NCBI GenBank assembly: GCA_002077045.2 | Contig: KZ111162.1 | Location: forward strand, 132,604-196,603 | Direction: 5' to 3' | Source: Rachicladosporium sp. CCFEE 5018 | Taxonomy: Eukaryota; Ascomycota; Dothideomycetes; Cladosporiales; Cladosporiaceae | Length of the DNA stretch: 64,000 bases | Shown: in pieces, positions 1 to 9,610 of the stretch | How positions within the stretch are numbered: the first letter of the stretch is position 1 | Layout of the letters: each line of letters begins with the position of its first letter | Program-made: the position numbers and the translations under genes | Notes under the pieces: generated by a model | Databases searched by the model: none | What the model saw: the letters and a program-made list of their open reading frames with translations, nothing else | Told to the model about the DNA's origin: nothing

Positions 1-1346
1 ACTCCGGCGCCTCTTGCTGCGCGAACCTAACCTCTTGCTGTCTATGACCTTTGCCAACTCTCGGAACCATTCTGTCGCTCAGCCGTCGGAACATCGGTCA
101 AGCACAGTCTTCAATACAGATAACGACATTCAATAACACCAAGCGAAATGTCGGGGAGCAAGAGATCGTCAAAGAGATGCACGCGGGAGTGTAGAGCTCG
201 GGAGATCTATGTAACAACCTCACCTACAGTTTTGCAGAGCACAAGCACATCCTCCACACGATCCGTTCGCAGAGCTTTGCGGCGCGCGAGCGTGCAAGCG
301 TGATGCGATTCAGTGAGCTGCAGGTCCGGGTGTCGGGAAGATCGCTGCGTAGCAGCGCCATGCTGTGAAATTTGCCGTTGTAGCAGCAAGTCAGCTCCCG
401 AGGCACGAACGAAGGAAGAGCTCGCTTCGGTCGTGCAGAGGTGGGCTTGCGGCGAAGTCGAGCACTGCTTGCCCTGTAACGGCGGTTTGGCAGGGATTGG
501 AGAGGCAGGGGAGGTGACATGCGTGGTGTTGATTGGGCGAGTCAGGGCGCGCTGCCATGTGGTCAATCTGTGCATCACGCTAGAATAGATGAAGTTGTTA
601 GACGCCACTGAGGGCGGGGTGCGGCCTGGGGTATGTGCATCGGGATTGACTGGCAGTTGAAGGCATTACCCGCCCCGCCGCATCGCTTGCACTGCAGAGG
701 ATTCTGCTCACGCGTTCGACGTGTATAGTAGGATCTCGTGATATCGTTAGCCGGCTAAATCCCCATGGGATTATAGTCATGGATGGTGATGGCATTTTAC
801 ATTGAAGTCGGCAACGCCGTTGATCAGTCACTGGGCGCACGCTACCTCGATGATCGAAATGCATTACCACGAGTAATGGACGATGCGCGACAGCTTCGTT
901 TCATTGGCTCGTTCACGCCATCTATGCGGAATTGGAGGTATTCCAGGTTCTGACACCCGACCGAGTCGCACGCCGATCCGACTTCTCATGACACGATCGG
1001 ATCATCGCCCTGCAGATGCAGCTTTTCCGACTGTTCACGCGCTTGGCGTCAACTATTTCGCCTAGCAATGTCGCAACGGCGCAGATTCGGAAGCACGGAA
1101 GAAATGCTAAACATCGGTAATAGAGTTTACCATCTCGCACATGAGTGCGATTCGTGAACGCTATGGTGGGCTTCGCCGTTGTCATGAAGGTTGACTTCGT
1201 TTTACAACACGAATACAATTGCGATGAGATGGATCTCGCGGCGCCCTTTCAATAATGGGTCGGCATTTCCGGTCCGCATGCCTTGATCTTCGTGCTGCAT
1301 TGGCCGAAACCGCGCCACCTAACCGACATGTAGCAGGTTTCCTGCC
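1..1346. other. Left flank of contig C1, no supported gene
   Basis: Short open frames occur on both strands but none resembles a known protein or shows a coherent domain, and there is no second copy in the window to test conservation. The first 1308 bp have no partner in C2 or C3. Both of those contigs begin at the base that corresponds to position 1309. This may therefore be the unbranched trunk of an assembly fork rather than sequence belonging to copy B only. Confidence 0.5.
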
Positions 1347-1679
1347 TCAGGCCAAGACTACTTCCTCACGATACTTGCCCAACACGACCTCAGCTCTCTC
1401 GACCACATCTTCCGCAGTCAGCTTTGGAAACCGAATTTCGTCGAGACTGCCCTCGAATGCTTGGTAGCCCTTCGGATCAAGTACAATCCCCGTCGATGCC
1501 GTGGGGTAGAAGGTTGTTACATCTTCGTACTCGTATACCATCGTGAACTTTCCTTCCGAGACCGTCCCATCTGGAAGTTTGACGCCTGCTGGGCACGCTG
1601 ACCAGGTATGCGGTACGCCGCCTTTGGCATCTACGAGGGTCCCTGGTGCGACAACAAATAGTTCGCCTGCCAATTCGAC
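1347..1679 (-). CDS. Cupin-fold protein, 3' fragment at contig end
   Basis: This is the C-terminal part (about 110 codons, stop at 1347) of the same cupin-like protein found complete at 1818-2498 and 26630-27310. It is cut at the 100-N gap. The nucleotide sequence from 1309 to 1679 is identical to 26592-26962 and differs at about six positions from 1780-2150. I read it as the same locus as the C3 gene, represented twice by the assembly, not a third gene. See the 1818-2498 entry for domain features. Confidence 0.75.
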   Translation of the reverse strand, partial: VELAGELFVVAPGTLVDAKGGVPHTWSACPAGVKLPDGTVSEGKFTMVYEYEDVTTFYPTASTGIVLDPKGYQAFEGSLDEIRFPKLTAEDVVERAEVVLGKYREEVVLA

Positions 1680-1779
1680 NNNNNNNNNNNNNNNNNNNNN
1701 NNNNNNNNNNNNNNNNNNNNNNNNNNNNNNNNNNNNNNNNNNNNNNNNNNNNNNNNNNNNNNNNNNNNNNNNNNNNNNN
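1680..1779. other. Assembly gap 1 (100 N)
   Basis: Exactly 100 N, the usual placeholder for a gap of unknown size. It separates C1 from C2. The sequence on its right edge repeats the last 371 bp of its left edge with about six differences, so the two sides are not simply neighbours. Confidence 0.98.
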
Positions 1780-1817
1780 ACCGCGCCACCTAACCGACAT
1801 GTAGCAGGTTTCCTGCC

Positions 1818-2498
1818 TCAGGCCAAGACTACTTCCTCACGATACTTGCCCAACACGACCTCAGCTCTCTCGACCACATTTTCCGCAGTCAGCTTTGGAA
1901 ACCGAATTTCGTCGAAACTGCCCTCGAACGCTTGGTAGCCCTTCGGATCAAGTACAATCCCCGTCGATGCCGTGGGGTAGAAGGTTGTTACATCTTCGTA
2001 CTCGTACACCATCGTGAACTTTCCTTCCGAGACCGTCCCATCTGGTAGTCTGACGCCTGCTGGGCACGCTGACCAGGTATGCGGTACGCCGCCTTTGGCA
2101 TCTACGAGGGTCCCTGGTGCGACAACAAATAGTTCGCCTGCCAATTCGACGATACCGACACCGTTAAGGACAAGGATGCGTTCAGCGATTAAGCGTGACC
2201 TGGCGAGATCCATGTGAATATGTCGTGGCAGGCGGATCTCGGTGGTGAACTCTATGAAGCCGAATTGACCGCTGAAGGGTAAATTACTTGGACTCAGCTC
2301 ATGCAGTGTGAGGTCCATATCTGTGAATGGCCTCTTGATGTTGGCCCCGGGACCGTGCGTGATGCGGCATCCGTTTGGGAGAAGTAGTCCAACGTCCTTG
2401 CCATGATCGTTGGTCATGATTTCTTGAACTGCTAGAATCGAATGGGAAGTTTCTGTGTGAGGTAGGGCACCGCGAGGCCGAGCCTCGTGCAAATTCAA
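1818..2498 (-). CDS. Cupin (RmlC-like jelly-roll) protein, copy A
   Basis: A single-exon frame of 226 codons. The middle of the protein shows a cupin pattern: an HIH metal-ligand-like segment around residues 93-95, a Gly-rich turn (LNGVGIVELAGELFVVAPG), and a second-motif histidine in GGVPHTW. The usual glutamate of cupin motif 1 is not obvious, so metal binding is uncertain. No signal peptide or membrane segment is visible. The substrate cannot be told from the sequence; small cupin proteins include isomerases, dioxygenases and binding proteins. An internal Met at residue 28 is an alternative start. It is divergent from POT1, with 516 bp between the starts, so the two could share a promoter region. 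The copy-B protein at 26630-27310 is nearly identical. Confidence 0.75.
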   Translation of the reverse strand: MNLHEARPRGALPHTETSHSILAVQEIMTNDHGKDVGLLLPNGCRITHGPGANIKRPFTDMDLTLHELSPSNLPFSGQFGFIEFTTEIRLPRHIHMDLARSRLIAERILVLNGVGIVELAGELFVVAPGTLVDAKGGVPHTWSACPAGVRLPDGTVSEGKFTMVYEYEDVTTFYPTASTGIVLDPKGYQAFEGSFDEIRFPKLTAENVVERAEVVLGKYREEVVLA

Positions 2499-3014
2499 TA
2501 CTCGAAGAGCCTGAACAAGGAAAGATTGCTTGTGCTTTCATCGACCGTCCCAAAACGCTTTTCCCACTGCCAGATCGTCGATGAAAGATACTATTGATTG
2601 GTCGACCACACTCTTCCTACGAGGTTGTCTCTCTCACGATACCTGATGGGCGACGCCGTGTTACGCTGTGGTGAGCTGAGTACTCAGACCTTCGAAATGA
2701 TCGAGAGCGAAAATTACCTCTCTATCTTTGTCCTGTCAACACGGCGGTAGCAGAGATCAGAATCGACGTGAGTACAGCTCCCTCGCATGCCCTCATCGCC
2801 GTACATATATTATCTCCAAGGTGAATTTGTTGATGAATGAGCAGGCGCTGGAAGAGAGCATACCCCAGCTTTGGCCTCTTTCCGATTGCCTCGGCTCGGC
2901 AAAGCCGTCAGAACATGCCGAACTCTTACACCAAGAGCTCGACTACATACGCCTCTTGCTAGACTCTCATAGCACTACCCAAGCATAGTGCTCATACACA
3001 GAACTCATCACACA
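2499..3014. other. Divergent intergenic region cupin / POT1 (A)
   Basis: 516 bp between two divergent starts, presumably holding both promoters. The copy-B counterpart (27311-27826) is also 516 bp and closely similar, unlike many other spacers in the window. I recognise no specific site in it. Confidence 0.4.
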
Positions 3015-4387
3015 ATGGCTGTTCAACAACGTCTCAGCTCAGTGCTCTCGCACCTGACCCCAAGCACCAAGGGCACCCCGCTCGAGTCGATGTATGAGCT
3101 CCTCCTCGCTTACCAAGTGGACAGTACTGACGGTGGGAATATAGCACATCCCAAAACCCCGACGATGTAGTCATTACACTGGCGATCCGAACGCCGTTGG
3201 CGAAGGGCAAGAAGGGAGGGTTCAAAGACACACATCTCGATGCGCTTATCTTCAAGATCTTGGAGCAAGCGGTGCGAAAGTCCAGACTAGACCCGCAGAT
3301 GGTGGAGGATATCTGTGTTGGCAATGTGCGTTCGATGTGAGCAGAGTAAGACAGCTAGGCATAGCTGACATGAAATCAGGTCTCTGACTCCAAGGCGGCA
3401 TACTACAGCCGTGCCGCTGCACTTGCAGCAGGCTTCCCGACAACGACTGCAGCATCTACCGTCAACCGCTTCTGCTCATCCGGCCTGAAAGCTGTTCAGG
3501 ACATCGCCAACCAGATTCAAGCCGGCAGCATCGAGATCGGTCTGGCAGTCGGTGCCGAGTCCATGAGCGACGGCGGCGACCGTCTTGAGCGACCGTTCGT
3601 TGATGAGATTGTCAACGCGAACCAGCACGCAGCGGACTGCCTGCAGCCCATGGGTCAGACTTCCGAGAACGTCGGCAAGGACTTCAATATCACCCGCGAG
3701 CAGCAAGATCGGTACGCCGCCGAGTCTTTCCGCCGTGCCGAGGTTGCGCAGAAGGCTGGCTGGTTCGATGATGAGATCACCCCGATCACGGTCAAGGTCA
3801 AGGATCCCAAGACTGGTGAGGAGAAGACTGTTACTCTTACCAAGGATGAGGGTCCACGCTACGGTACTACTTTTGAGTCCCTGAGCAAGATTCGCCCTGC
3901 TTTCATGCCGCATGGCGATCGCTCTACTGGTGGCAACAGCAGCCAAGTCACTGACGGCGCCGCCGCAATCCTCCTGATGAAGCGCTCCAAGGCCCTTGAG
4001 CTCGGTCAGCCCATCTTGGCCAAGTTCGTCGGCGCCACTGTTGCTGGTCTCGCACCGCGCATCATGGGTATTGGTCCCTCGATCGCTGTGCCCAAGCTGC
4101 TCAGCAAGTACAACCTCACTATCGACGACATCGACCTGGTTGAGTTGAATGAGGCTTTCGCTTCGATGGCTGTCTACTGCAAGGACGTGCTCAAGATCCC
4201 GCATGAGAAGATGAACGTCCGTGGTGGAGCTATTGCGCTTGGTCATCCGCTTGGAGCTACGGGAGCGAGGCAGATTGTCACTGGACTGAGCGAGTGCAGA
4301 CGCAGGAAGGCGAAGGTTCTATTGACTACGATGTGCATTGGCACGGGCATGGGCATGGCTGGATTGTTTGTCAATGAGCAGTTGTAG
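3015..4387 (+). CDS. POT1: Peroxisomal 3-ketoacyl-CoA thiolase, copy A
   Basis: Catalyses the last step of fatty-acid beta-oxidation, cleaving 3-ketoacyl-CoA with CoA to acetyl-CoA and a shortened acyl-CoA. Three exons (3015-3091, 3145-3325, 3380-4387) give 421 residues, normal for the family. Introns are 53 and 54 bp. The N-terminus carries a peroxisomal type-2 targeting signal, RL-x5-HL, at residues 6-14, which supports both the start and the compartment. Catalytic residues are visible: nucleophile Cys118 in NRFCSSG, the GHPLGATGAR histidine loop, and the second cysteine in CIGTGMG near the C-terminus. Exon 1 is almost entirely the targeting peptide, so skipping or retaining intron 1 would change localisation or truncate the protein. 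Copy B is 28194-29201 plus its 5' exons. Confidence 0.95.
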
Positions 4388-4671
4388 ATTTGTAGCAGGA
4401 AGTGTACTCAAAGCCTGATTGAACGACCTATGCAGCTCACTCCATCTTGAGCTATGTGGGGATAGGTCCGCGTCTCAGCCTCTCGTTTCGCCCGTCCAGA
4501 CCTCTCCATCACTGCACGTGTCTTCAGCCCCTCGCAATGCCTCTCGACCAGAGCGATGCCCGGAGCACCTCGTCCCAATGTCGCCACCATGGAACGCCGT
4601 CAAGTGACGGTAGTCGATCGCCTTGCCTTCTCCCTCACACAAAAACCTTTCAGTCCTGTTGATGTTGCGGA
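4388..4671. other. Intergenic, convergent POT1 / F-box (A)
   Basis: 284 bp of 3' flank. Collinearity with copy B is lost shortly after the POT1 stop and returns near 6150. No feature recognised. Confidence 0.4.
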
Positions 4672-5493
4672 CTAAGCGTCTAGGGCCTCGATCGCCGCTC
4701 CGATCATGGCGCGAACGCGCTGTACCAGTTCCTCCCTCTCCAGCCTGTACAACTTCCCCTCGAAGTGAGACCGACCTCTGTCATAAGCGATTGCAGCCGC
4801 ATTCAGCGGCGGTGCGTTCCGAAATGCCTGTAGCCATAACTGGTAGTGCTTGGCCCCGCATGTGTTACAAGCGCAGCGTCCAAGAATCATGGAGTTGTAA
4901 TAGATCGCGCAGGTCGGTCCTTGTCGCTGCTGCTTGCGACGGCCGTGAAGCGACTTGAGCAGTGGTCCCATGTGTTGCAGTAGAAGGGGGAGTTTGAGAG
5001 GCTTCGACTTCGCCTGGCACAAGATGCGGTGCGGCATCTTGACGCTGCGCAAATTGACGAGTGGTAGTAGGCCGTCCCAAAAAGCTTTGCCGCTCGTCTG
5101 ACCGTAGGTACTAATTGTGATGGATCTGATCGCATATTGTGGTCCTCCAATTGTTGCCAGGAATTGAGGAACAGAAGCCGCCGTAGGGAATTCGAAGACA
5201 TTGCGGCTGAAGAGCACCTTGCTGGCTTCGGCGTGGATGAGCTTGCAAGTGACCAGAATGGCTGAAAGCTGGAAAACTTCTTTCTCATAACGTAAAGTAC
5301 TGTAGCACCGCTTGTAGCTGGGTCTGAATACCCATTTGCGGGTGCGGCTGCCGTCTTCGTTGCGTGGCATTATGTAGTGGACACTGATTGGCAGTCGTTG
5401 CTCAAGGACATAGCTGAAGATCTCCTTTCGGATCTCTGCCGGCACTCTGTCGACGAGGGCGCATGGTGCAATGACTGCGTTGGCCGATGCCAT
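4672..5493 (-). CDS. F-box-like protein present only in copy A
   Basis: An intact single-exon frame of 273 codons. Residues 13-30 (LVDRVPAEIRKEIFSYVL) resemble the F-box-like motif that opens many Dothideomycete proteins of the F-box / DUF7730-like type, and the rest is compatible with that group (an RxxxY segment and a CxCxxC cysteine cluster near residues 208-213). Such proteins may recruit substrates to SCF ligases, but the motif is degenerate and no repeat domain is visible. It is convergent with POT1. There is no counterpart in copy B, where POT1 and the phosphatase are separated by only 473 bp. Gain in A or loss in B cannot be told apart here. Confidence 0.6.
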   Translation of the reverse strand: MASANAVIAPCALVDRVPAEIRKEIFSYVLEQRLPISVHYIMPRNEDGSRTRKWVFRPSYKRCYSTLRYEKEVFQLSAILVTCKLIHAEASKVLFSRNVFEFPTAASVPQFLATIGGPQYAIRSITISTYGQTSGKAFWDGLLPLVNLRSVKMPHRILCQAKSKPLKLPLLLQHMGPLLKSLHGRRKQQRQGPTCAIYYNSMILGRCACNTCGAKHYQLWLQAFRNAPPLNAAAIAYDRGRSHFEGKLYRLEREELVQRVRAMIGAAIEALDA

Positions 5494-6341
5494 GCTTGCA
5501 GATTGTAGTGTTGCAGCGTTGGGGTTTGGTGCCGCGATAGATCTGGTGTCAGACTGTCAACAAGAGATGTAGCCTCTGTGGCATCACATGCTCGAGCGCC
5601 ACTCTCACATTTGAAGTGAAGCTACAGCTTTCACTCGCCTGGCCCAAGATCGCTCACTGGAGCCAACAGAAATTTTGGCAGAGAGATAGAGCCAAAACTG
5701 CGGTAGCTCGTGCAATGCTTTCGACTGGGCTTGCACGAGCTCCAGTGTCACAGTCCACTTATACTTGCCCACAGAGGCAAGCTCCAGCGCCTATACTCTA
5801 CCATTGACGGCAGACTCCAGCCAGACAATCAAAGAGCGCGCCAGGCCTATGTGATACCCTCATGAGCTCCGTGAACATCGAGCCCTGAATGCATCCTACT
5901 CTTGTCAAGGGGGGGAGGAAAAACTCGTAGGGACTGAACACCAAACCTCGTAGTGATCGATGTTCACTGTACCTACCGACATAGCTATGTGCATGTCGAT
6001 CTACTCGGCTGAGATTACGGTCCCAGACTACCGCTGTACATTGACAATCAAATGCAGAGCTGTGGACGCGGTTGATCACTCGTCTGGTCCGTGCTCTCGA
6101 GATGGGATTGCGACTTCACATGTCTGCCTATGTACCGTACCTTGGTCTGTCGTACGTTCCTTCATGTGAATGCATGAGTACTTCCCGAAACAACGCTGCG
6201 GTCAACACATAAGCGCCGCACAACAATGCAGCGCTCCAACACTCTTCCTCCACATTCCTTGCGACTCGACTCAATTTCCACTACTTCCATCTTACCAGAG
6301 TCTTGACCTCGACCGACAATACCATAACAGTTCTCGACACC
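5494..6341. other. Intergenic, mostly A-specific
   Basis: 848 bp upstream of both the F-box-like gene and the phosphatase. The left 650 bp belong to the copy-A-only block. From about 6150 (CCTTCATGTGAA) the sequence aligns again with 29490 onward in copy B. No transposon termini or target-site duplications are evident at the junctions. Confidence 0.4.
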
Positions 6342-7202
6342 ATGGCCCTGCCTTACCACCCCACCGCTCCCTACACCGCACAGAATGACATCTACACAGC
6401 CCTCATCCCTGCTCCGCCCCGCATCGTCGTTCCCCCACCACCCCTCGACAATCTCGCGCTCCCCTCCCTCCCGCTTCCAACCCCACTAAACTCGCAAACC
6501 CACCCGCCTCCCCAGATCACTTCAAATGCAGTCCTCGACTGGTCCTATGAGCGTCGTCGCGAAGCACAGGCCATCCTTCCAAACCTCTATCTAGGCCCCA
6601 TGACAGTCGCCAAAAACGAAGCTTGGCTTCAGGCAGCAGGCATCACGCTGGTGCTAGGCATCCGCCAGAAGGCGCCCGGCCTTGCGGGAAAGCTGATGGA
6701 TAGCGCGATGGCTAGGATCCGCGCGCTGGGGATCGAAGCCGAGACGTTGGATCTGCTCAATAACACGGAGTTGATCAAACGTTTCCCGGAGTGCACGAGT
6801 AAGATCAATGGTCACTTGATCGCGCAGCAGGGGCAGGGAAAGGTGTTCTTGTTCTGTGAGAGCGGGAATGAGCGCGCTGCTGGCGTTGCTGCGGCGTATT
6901 TGATGGAGGGCTGGGAGGGGGTGGACTATATTCGCGCGATGCAGGTTGTGCAGGCGCAGAGATTTTGCGTGAATTTCGATGATGGGATGAAGAGGCTTTT
7001 GCAGGGGTACTGGGATGTGGTCTGCGCGAGGAGGGCCGTGGCTGGGAATGGGATCACGGGTGGGAGTGGGAGTGGATCTGGGGGGGTTGGACACAAGCAG
7101 AAGAGGCGATTGGAGAGGGATGAGGATGACAACCAGGAGATGGGGCAGGATGATTTGGAGAGATTTGGTGGAAGGAGTTTTGCGCCATTTGCGTCGGACT
7201 AG
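6342..7202 (+). CDS. Dual-specificity-phosphatase-like protein, copy A
   Basis: A single-exon frame of 286 residues. The start at 6342 is chosen because the copy-B protein begins at the same Met and has the same length, although an upstream in-frame ATG exists at 6303. Residues 171-179 (FCESGNERA) form the CX5R phosphatase loop, with nucleophile Cys172 and Arg178 both present. The preceding segment (LPNLYLGP, GITLVLGIRQ) matches the fold of atypical dual-specificity phosphatases of the STYX/DUSP type. The N-terminus is Pro-rich. The C-terminus is Gly/Ser-rich followed by a basic KQKRR stretch that could act in nuclear localisation. The substrate is unknown. The active-site half is almost identical between the two copies while the N-terminal half differs more. 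Confidence 0.8.
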   Translation: MALPYHPTAPYTAQNDIYTALIPAPPRIVVPPPPLDNLALPSLPLPTPLNSQTHPPPQITSNAVLDWSYERRREAQAILPNLYLGPMTVAKNEAWLQAAGITLVLGIRQKAPGLAGKLMDSAMARIRALGIEAETLDLLNNTELIKRFPECTSKINGHLIAQQGQGKVFLFCESGNERAAGVAAAYLMEGWEGVDYIRAMQVVQAQRFCVNFDDGMKRLLQGYWDVVCARRAVAGNGITGGSGSGSGGVGHKQKRRLERDEDDNQEMGQDDLERFGGRSFAPFASD

Positions 7203-7826
7203 GAGCTCGACATGGCGTTGTATGATGAGGCGCATAGATCAGGCGCGTAGATGTGGTGTTCAATGGGAGCACAGGAAGGAGCAGCATGGGAGGCGAGATT
7301 GTTTTGACTTGATGATACCCAGGACATGATGCTGGCTGGTTGGCCAAGCACACTGCTTTAGCGATGGCGTTGGAGGGCTTGTGGTACTGTAGCTGCGATC
7401 ACTAAGACGGAATAGCAGAGAGATATATTGAAGACGTAAACCCAGAGCTGTAATGGTCTGAGCATCTCTCCCACACAAGACTACTGAAAGACCTACTTCA
7501 CCTCTGACGTACAGAGTAGCCTACGCTGACTGGTTTCAGTAAGAGCTGACACCCAGCAGACGAACACGGCACCGGCAGACTGGCTTATGAGCATACGCCA
7601 GTCCTAGGCATTGCCTTCACCAAGATTAGAACACATTCTCATTTCTTTGTTCCAGCATCCCTCGAGACTGGAGTTGCGCCTCTGAGCTGCGATGAGAGAA
7701 CAAGGACTCACTCGCCACTTCCGGCGTTCAGGATGCCCTTTGTCACAAATGGGCCACGCGCTCTCGAGTAACATGCAAGCTCCTCGACTCAAGTCTACAG
7801 CGAGATCAACGAACCTCAAACAAACC
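7203..7826. promoter_or_regulatory. Upstream region of array gene 1 (A), highly conserved
   Basis: 624 bp, exactly the same length as its copy-B counterpart (30536-31159). By eye it carries only about 15-20 substitutions and no indels, whereas neighbouring spacers differ far more. It holds the two-part element at 7719-7743. Constraint or recent gene conversion could each explain the similarity. Confidence 0.5.
7719..7743 (+). promoter_or_regulatory. Two-part upstream element, array gene 1 (A)
   Basis: TTCCGG, 13 bp, CTTTGT; ends 83 bp before the ATG at 7827. The left half is preceded by CGCCAC. The same pair with 13-14 bp spacing stands before all eight array genes. Confidence 0.6.
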
Positions 7827-8414
7827 ATGGATCGTCTCGCCCGCGACGCAGCAGCCCGCTACGGCACAAGCTCCGGCGGTGGTGGAGGTGGAGGAGGCTA
7901 CTACGATCCCTACGGCCACTCCAGCTCCCACCGCTCGTCCCAACGTCTCAGCAGCATCTACGCCGAGCCCGCCATCCAGCGGCGCGTCGATCCCCGAAGT
8001 CGCTACGCCAACGAGCCAGGCGCCCTCACTATTGCAGCTCCCACGAATGCACGCGAAAATCACAATCGCCGTCAGCGCGATAAGTACTACGAGAATCAGG
8101 CGCAGAAGGAAGACGACCGGCTAGTCCGCCGTGTGGAGCGCGATCTGTTGGCCGAGGAGTCTGAGAGGCAGCGTCGGGGCCAGGAAGCGGAGAGAGCGAG
8201 GTATCATTATGAGGGGTTGGGGAGGGCGAGTGAGGGGAACCGTAGGGTGGCGGAGAGGTATGTGAGAGAGGATGTGCGCAGGGGCAATCTTTCGCATAGA
8301 AGGCTGCATCAAGAGGAGGTGCCGGCTAGGTACGGAGGAGGGGATTTATTGAGTGGACTGGCTACTGAGAGGGCGATGAGGGGCGAGCGGAGAGGGTCCT
8401 GGCACTTTTTCTAA
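7827..8414 (+). CDS. Arg/Tyr-rich disordered protein, array gene 1, copy A
   Basis: I do not recognise this family. It has 195 residues in a single exon. The start at 7827 is chosen because the first 13 residues, MDRLARDAAARYG, recur at the start of all four paralogs; the open frame continues upstream to 7692 but that part is not shared. Visible blocks are the N-terminal block followed by an eight-Gly run and Tyr residues, a variable Arg-rich middle, a block with YHYEGL-x6-NRRVAERYV around residues 132-152, and the C-terminal block EVPARYGGGDLL...GERRGSWHFF. It has no Cys and very few Lys. No membrane segment or signal peptide is seen, and it is probably intrinsically disordered. It is first of four tandem genes on the + strand. 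Confidence 0.75.
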   Translation: MDRLARDAAARYGTSSGGGGGGGGYYDPYGHSSSHRSSQRLSSIYAEPAIQRRVDPRSRYANEPGALTIAAPTNARENHNRRQRDKYYENQAQKEDDRLVRRVERDLLAEESERQRRGQEAERARYHYEGLGRASEGNRRVAERYVREDVRRGNLSHRRLHQEEVPARYGGGDLLSGLATERAMRGERRGSWHFF

Positions 8415-8902
8415 GCCGGCAGAGAACATCAAGCTCTTCTTTGGATATGCAACTTTCTCAATCCTGCTCCGCAGTTGTGTCAGCTCGCGGCCCAGAAGTA
8501 AGCGTAGGAGACTTCAGATGCGCAATCGAATGGATACTACGCTGCTGGCAGTGGTTTACAGCCCGTCATGCGGGCTGGGAGCCACGTCTACCACTGGGAT
8601 CGAATGCTACCCTGTCATGCCTACCATGGTCAGCTCGCGCAATACATCCAATCTACGCGTGTGAATATCGCTTCGTCCATGTGGAGCTTCCTTTGTCCCG
8701 AGCGAGCGGGCCCTGATTAGGGATTCGAGCCGAATCCAGTGCCGTCACTGGACAAGGACTTGGGATTTGTCTCCCCGTTTCCGGCGATGGAGCCTTTCTT
8801 TGTCGCAGTTACATCTGTCGTAAGATAATCTTCAGGAAGCCTCAGCACGCTGGCAGTAACCACAGCTGTCGCTTCTACCCTGTAAAGACCTCTCGAAAGA
8901 TC
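8415..8902. other. Spacer between array genes 1 and 2 (A)
   Basis: 488 bp with the gene-2 upstream element at 8779-8803. The copy-B spacer is 492 bp and clearly more diverged than the spacer upstream of gene 1. An additional CTTTGTC with GAGCTTCC before it lies near 8686-8700. No coding region is supported. Confidence 0.4.
8779..8803 (+). promoter_or_regulatory. Two-part upstream element, array gene 2 (A)
   Basis: TTCCGG, 13 bp, CTTTGT; ends 99 bp before the ATG at 8903. Copy B has the same element at the same distance. Confidence 0.6.
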
Positions 8903-9610
8903 ATGGATCGCCTCGCCCGCGACGCACAAGCTCGTTACGGCTCAAGCTCGGGAGGCGATCGCCGCGGCTCGAGCCTAGGGAACGGGTATTACTACACGCC
9001 CTACCGCGACAGCATCGACTCTCGTCGACCCTCGGAACATCCTTTTTTCTCGGGTGGCAGTGGCAGACGACCATCCCGTCGAGCCTCGAACGCTTCGCCG
9101 AGTCGCTACGAGCTTCCCCGCGAGATTCGCTCCCCACGGCGCACTATCTTCAACCCCGTCGCTAACGAATTGGCGCGCGCAGCAGCGAGCCGAGATCGCG
9201 ATGGGCCTATCATTGAGCGTCGTTCCTTGCGCCAGGTAGAACCTGTCACGCGCCGCGGCGAACGCTACGAGTATGCAAGGCGGCCGAGGCAGTCGGACTG
9301 GGTGCCCTCGTTCACTCCCCACCACGGTGACCCACCTGGACGATACAGCGCGAGCGCCGCTCGGCAAGCGGAGAGAGAGCGTGCAGATTGGCACCATAGT
9401 GAGCTCTTCGATGCGGCTGAGAGCAATCGCGCGAATGCTGAGCGTTGGGTCCGCGAACATCACAGGGTTCGCGATCACGACTTTGGCGGGACAAGGACAC
9501 TAAACAATTATGAAGTGCCAGCAAGATACGGCGGTGGTGATAGATTGACCAGGCAGGCCGCCGATAGGGCGACGAGGGGTGAGCGAAGAGGGTCGTGGCA
9601 CTTCTTCTGA
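8903..9610 (+). CDS. Arg/Tyr-rich disordered protein, array gene 2, copy A
   Basis: Same unnamed family; 235 residues, single exon, starting with MDRLARDAQARYGSSS. The segment DRRGSSLGNGYYYTPYRDS after the N-terminal block is shared with array gene 4, so genes 2 and 4 look like the closer pair. The conserved central block is RADWHHSELFDAAESNRANA, and the C-terminal block is EVPARYGGGDRL...GERRGSWHFF. I see no Lys and no Cys in the whole protein. Several RRxS motifs (RRPS, RRAS, RRGS) match the minimal consensus for basophilic kinases such as PKA. The middle region differs strongly in sequence and length from copy B (261 residues). Confidence 0.75.
   Translation: MDRLARDAQARYGSSSGGDRRGSSLGNGYYYTPYRDSIDSRRPSEHPFFSGGSGRRPSRRASNASPSRYELPREIRSPRRTIFNPVANELARAAASRDRDGPIIERRSLRQVEPVTRRGERYEYARRPRQSDWVPSFTPHHGDPPGRYSASAARQAERERADWHHSELFDAAESNRANAERWVREHHRVRDHDFGGTRTLNNYEVPARYGGGDRLTRQAADRATRGERRGSWHFF

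Noticed and set aside
207..608. 133-codon minus-strand frame in C1
   Set aside because: No domain, no homologous copy in the window, and overlapping open frames of similar length on other frames.
1267..1294. TTCCGG followed by CTTCGT in C1, resembling the array element
   Set aside because: Spacing is 15 bp, the right half has a mismatch, and no array-type gene follows.
5798..6079. Possible mobile element bringing the F-box-like gene into copy A
   Set aside because: No terminal repeats, transposase frame or target-site duplication found at either junction.
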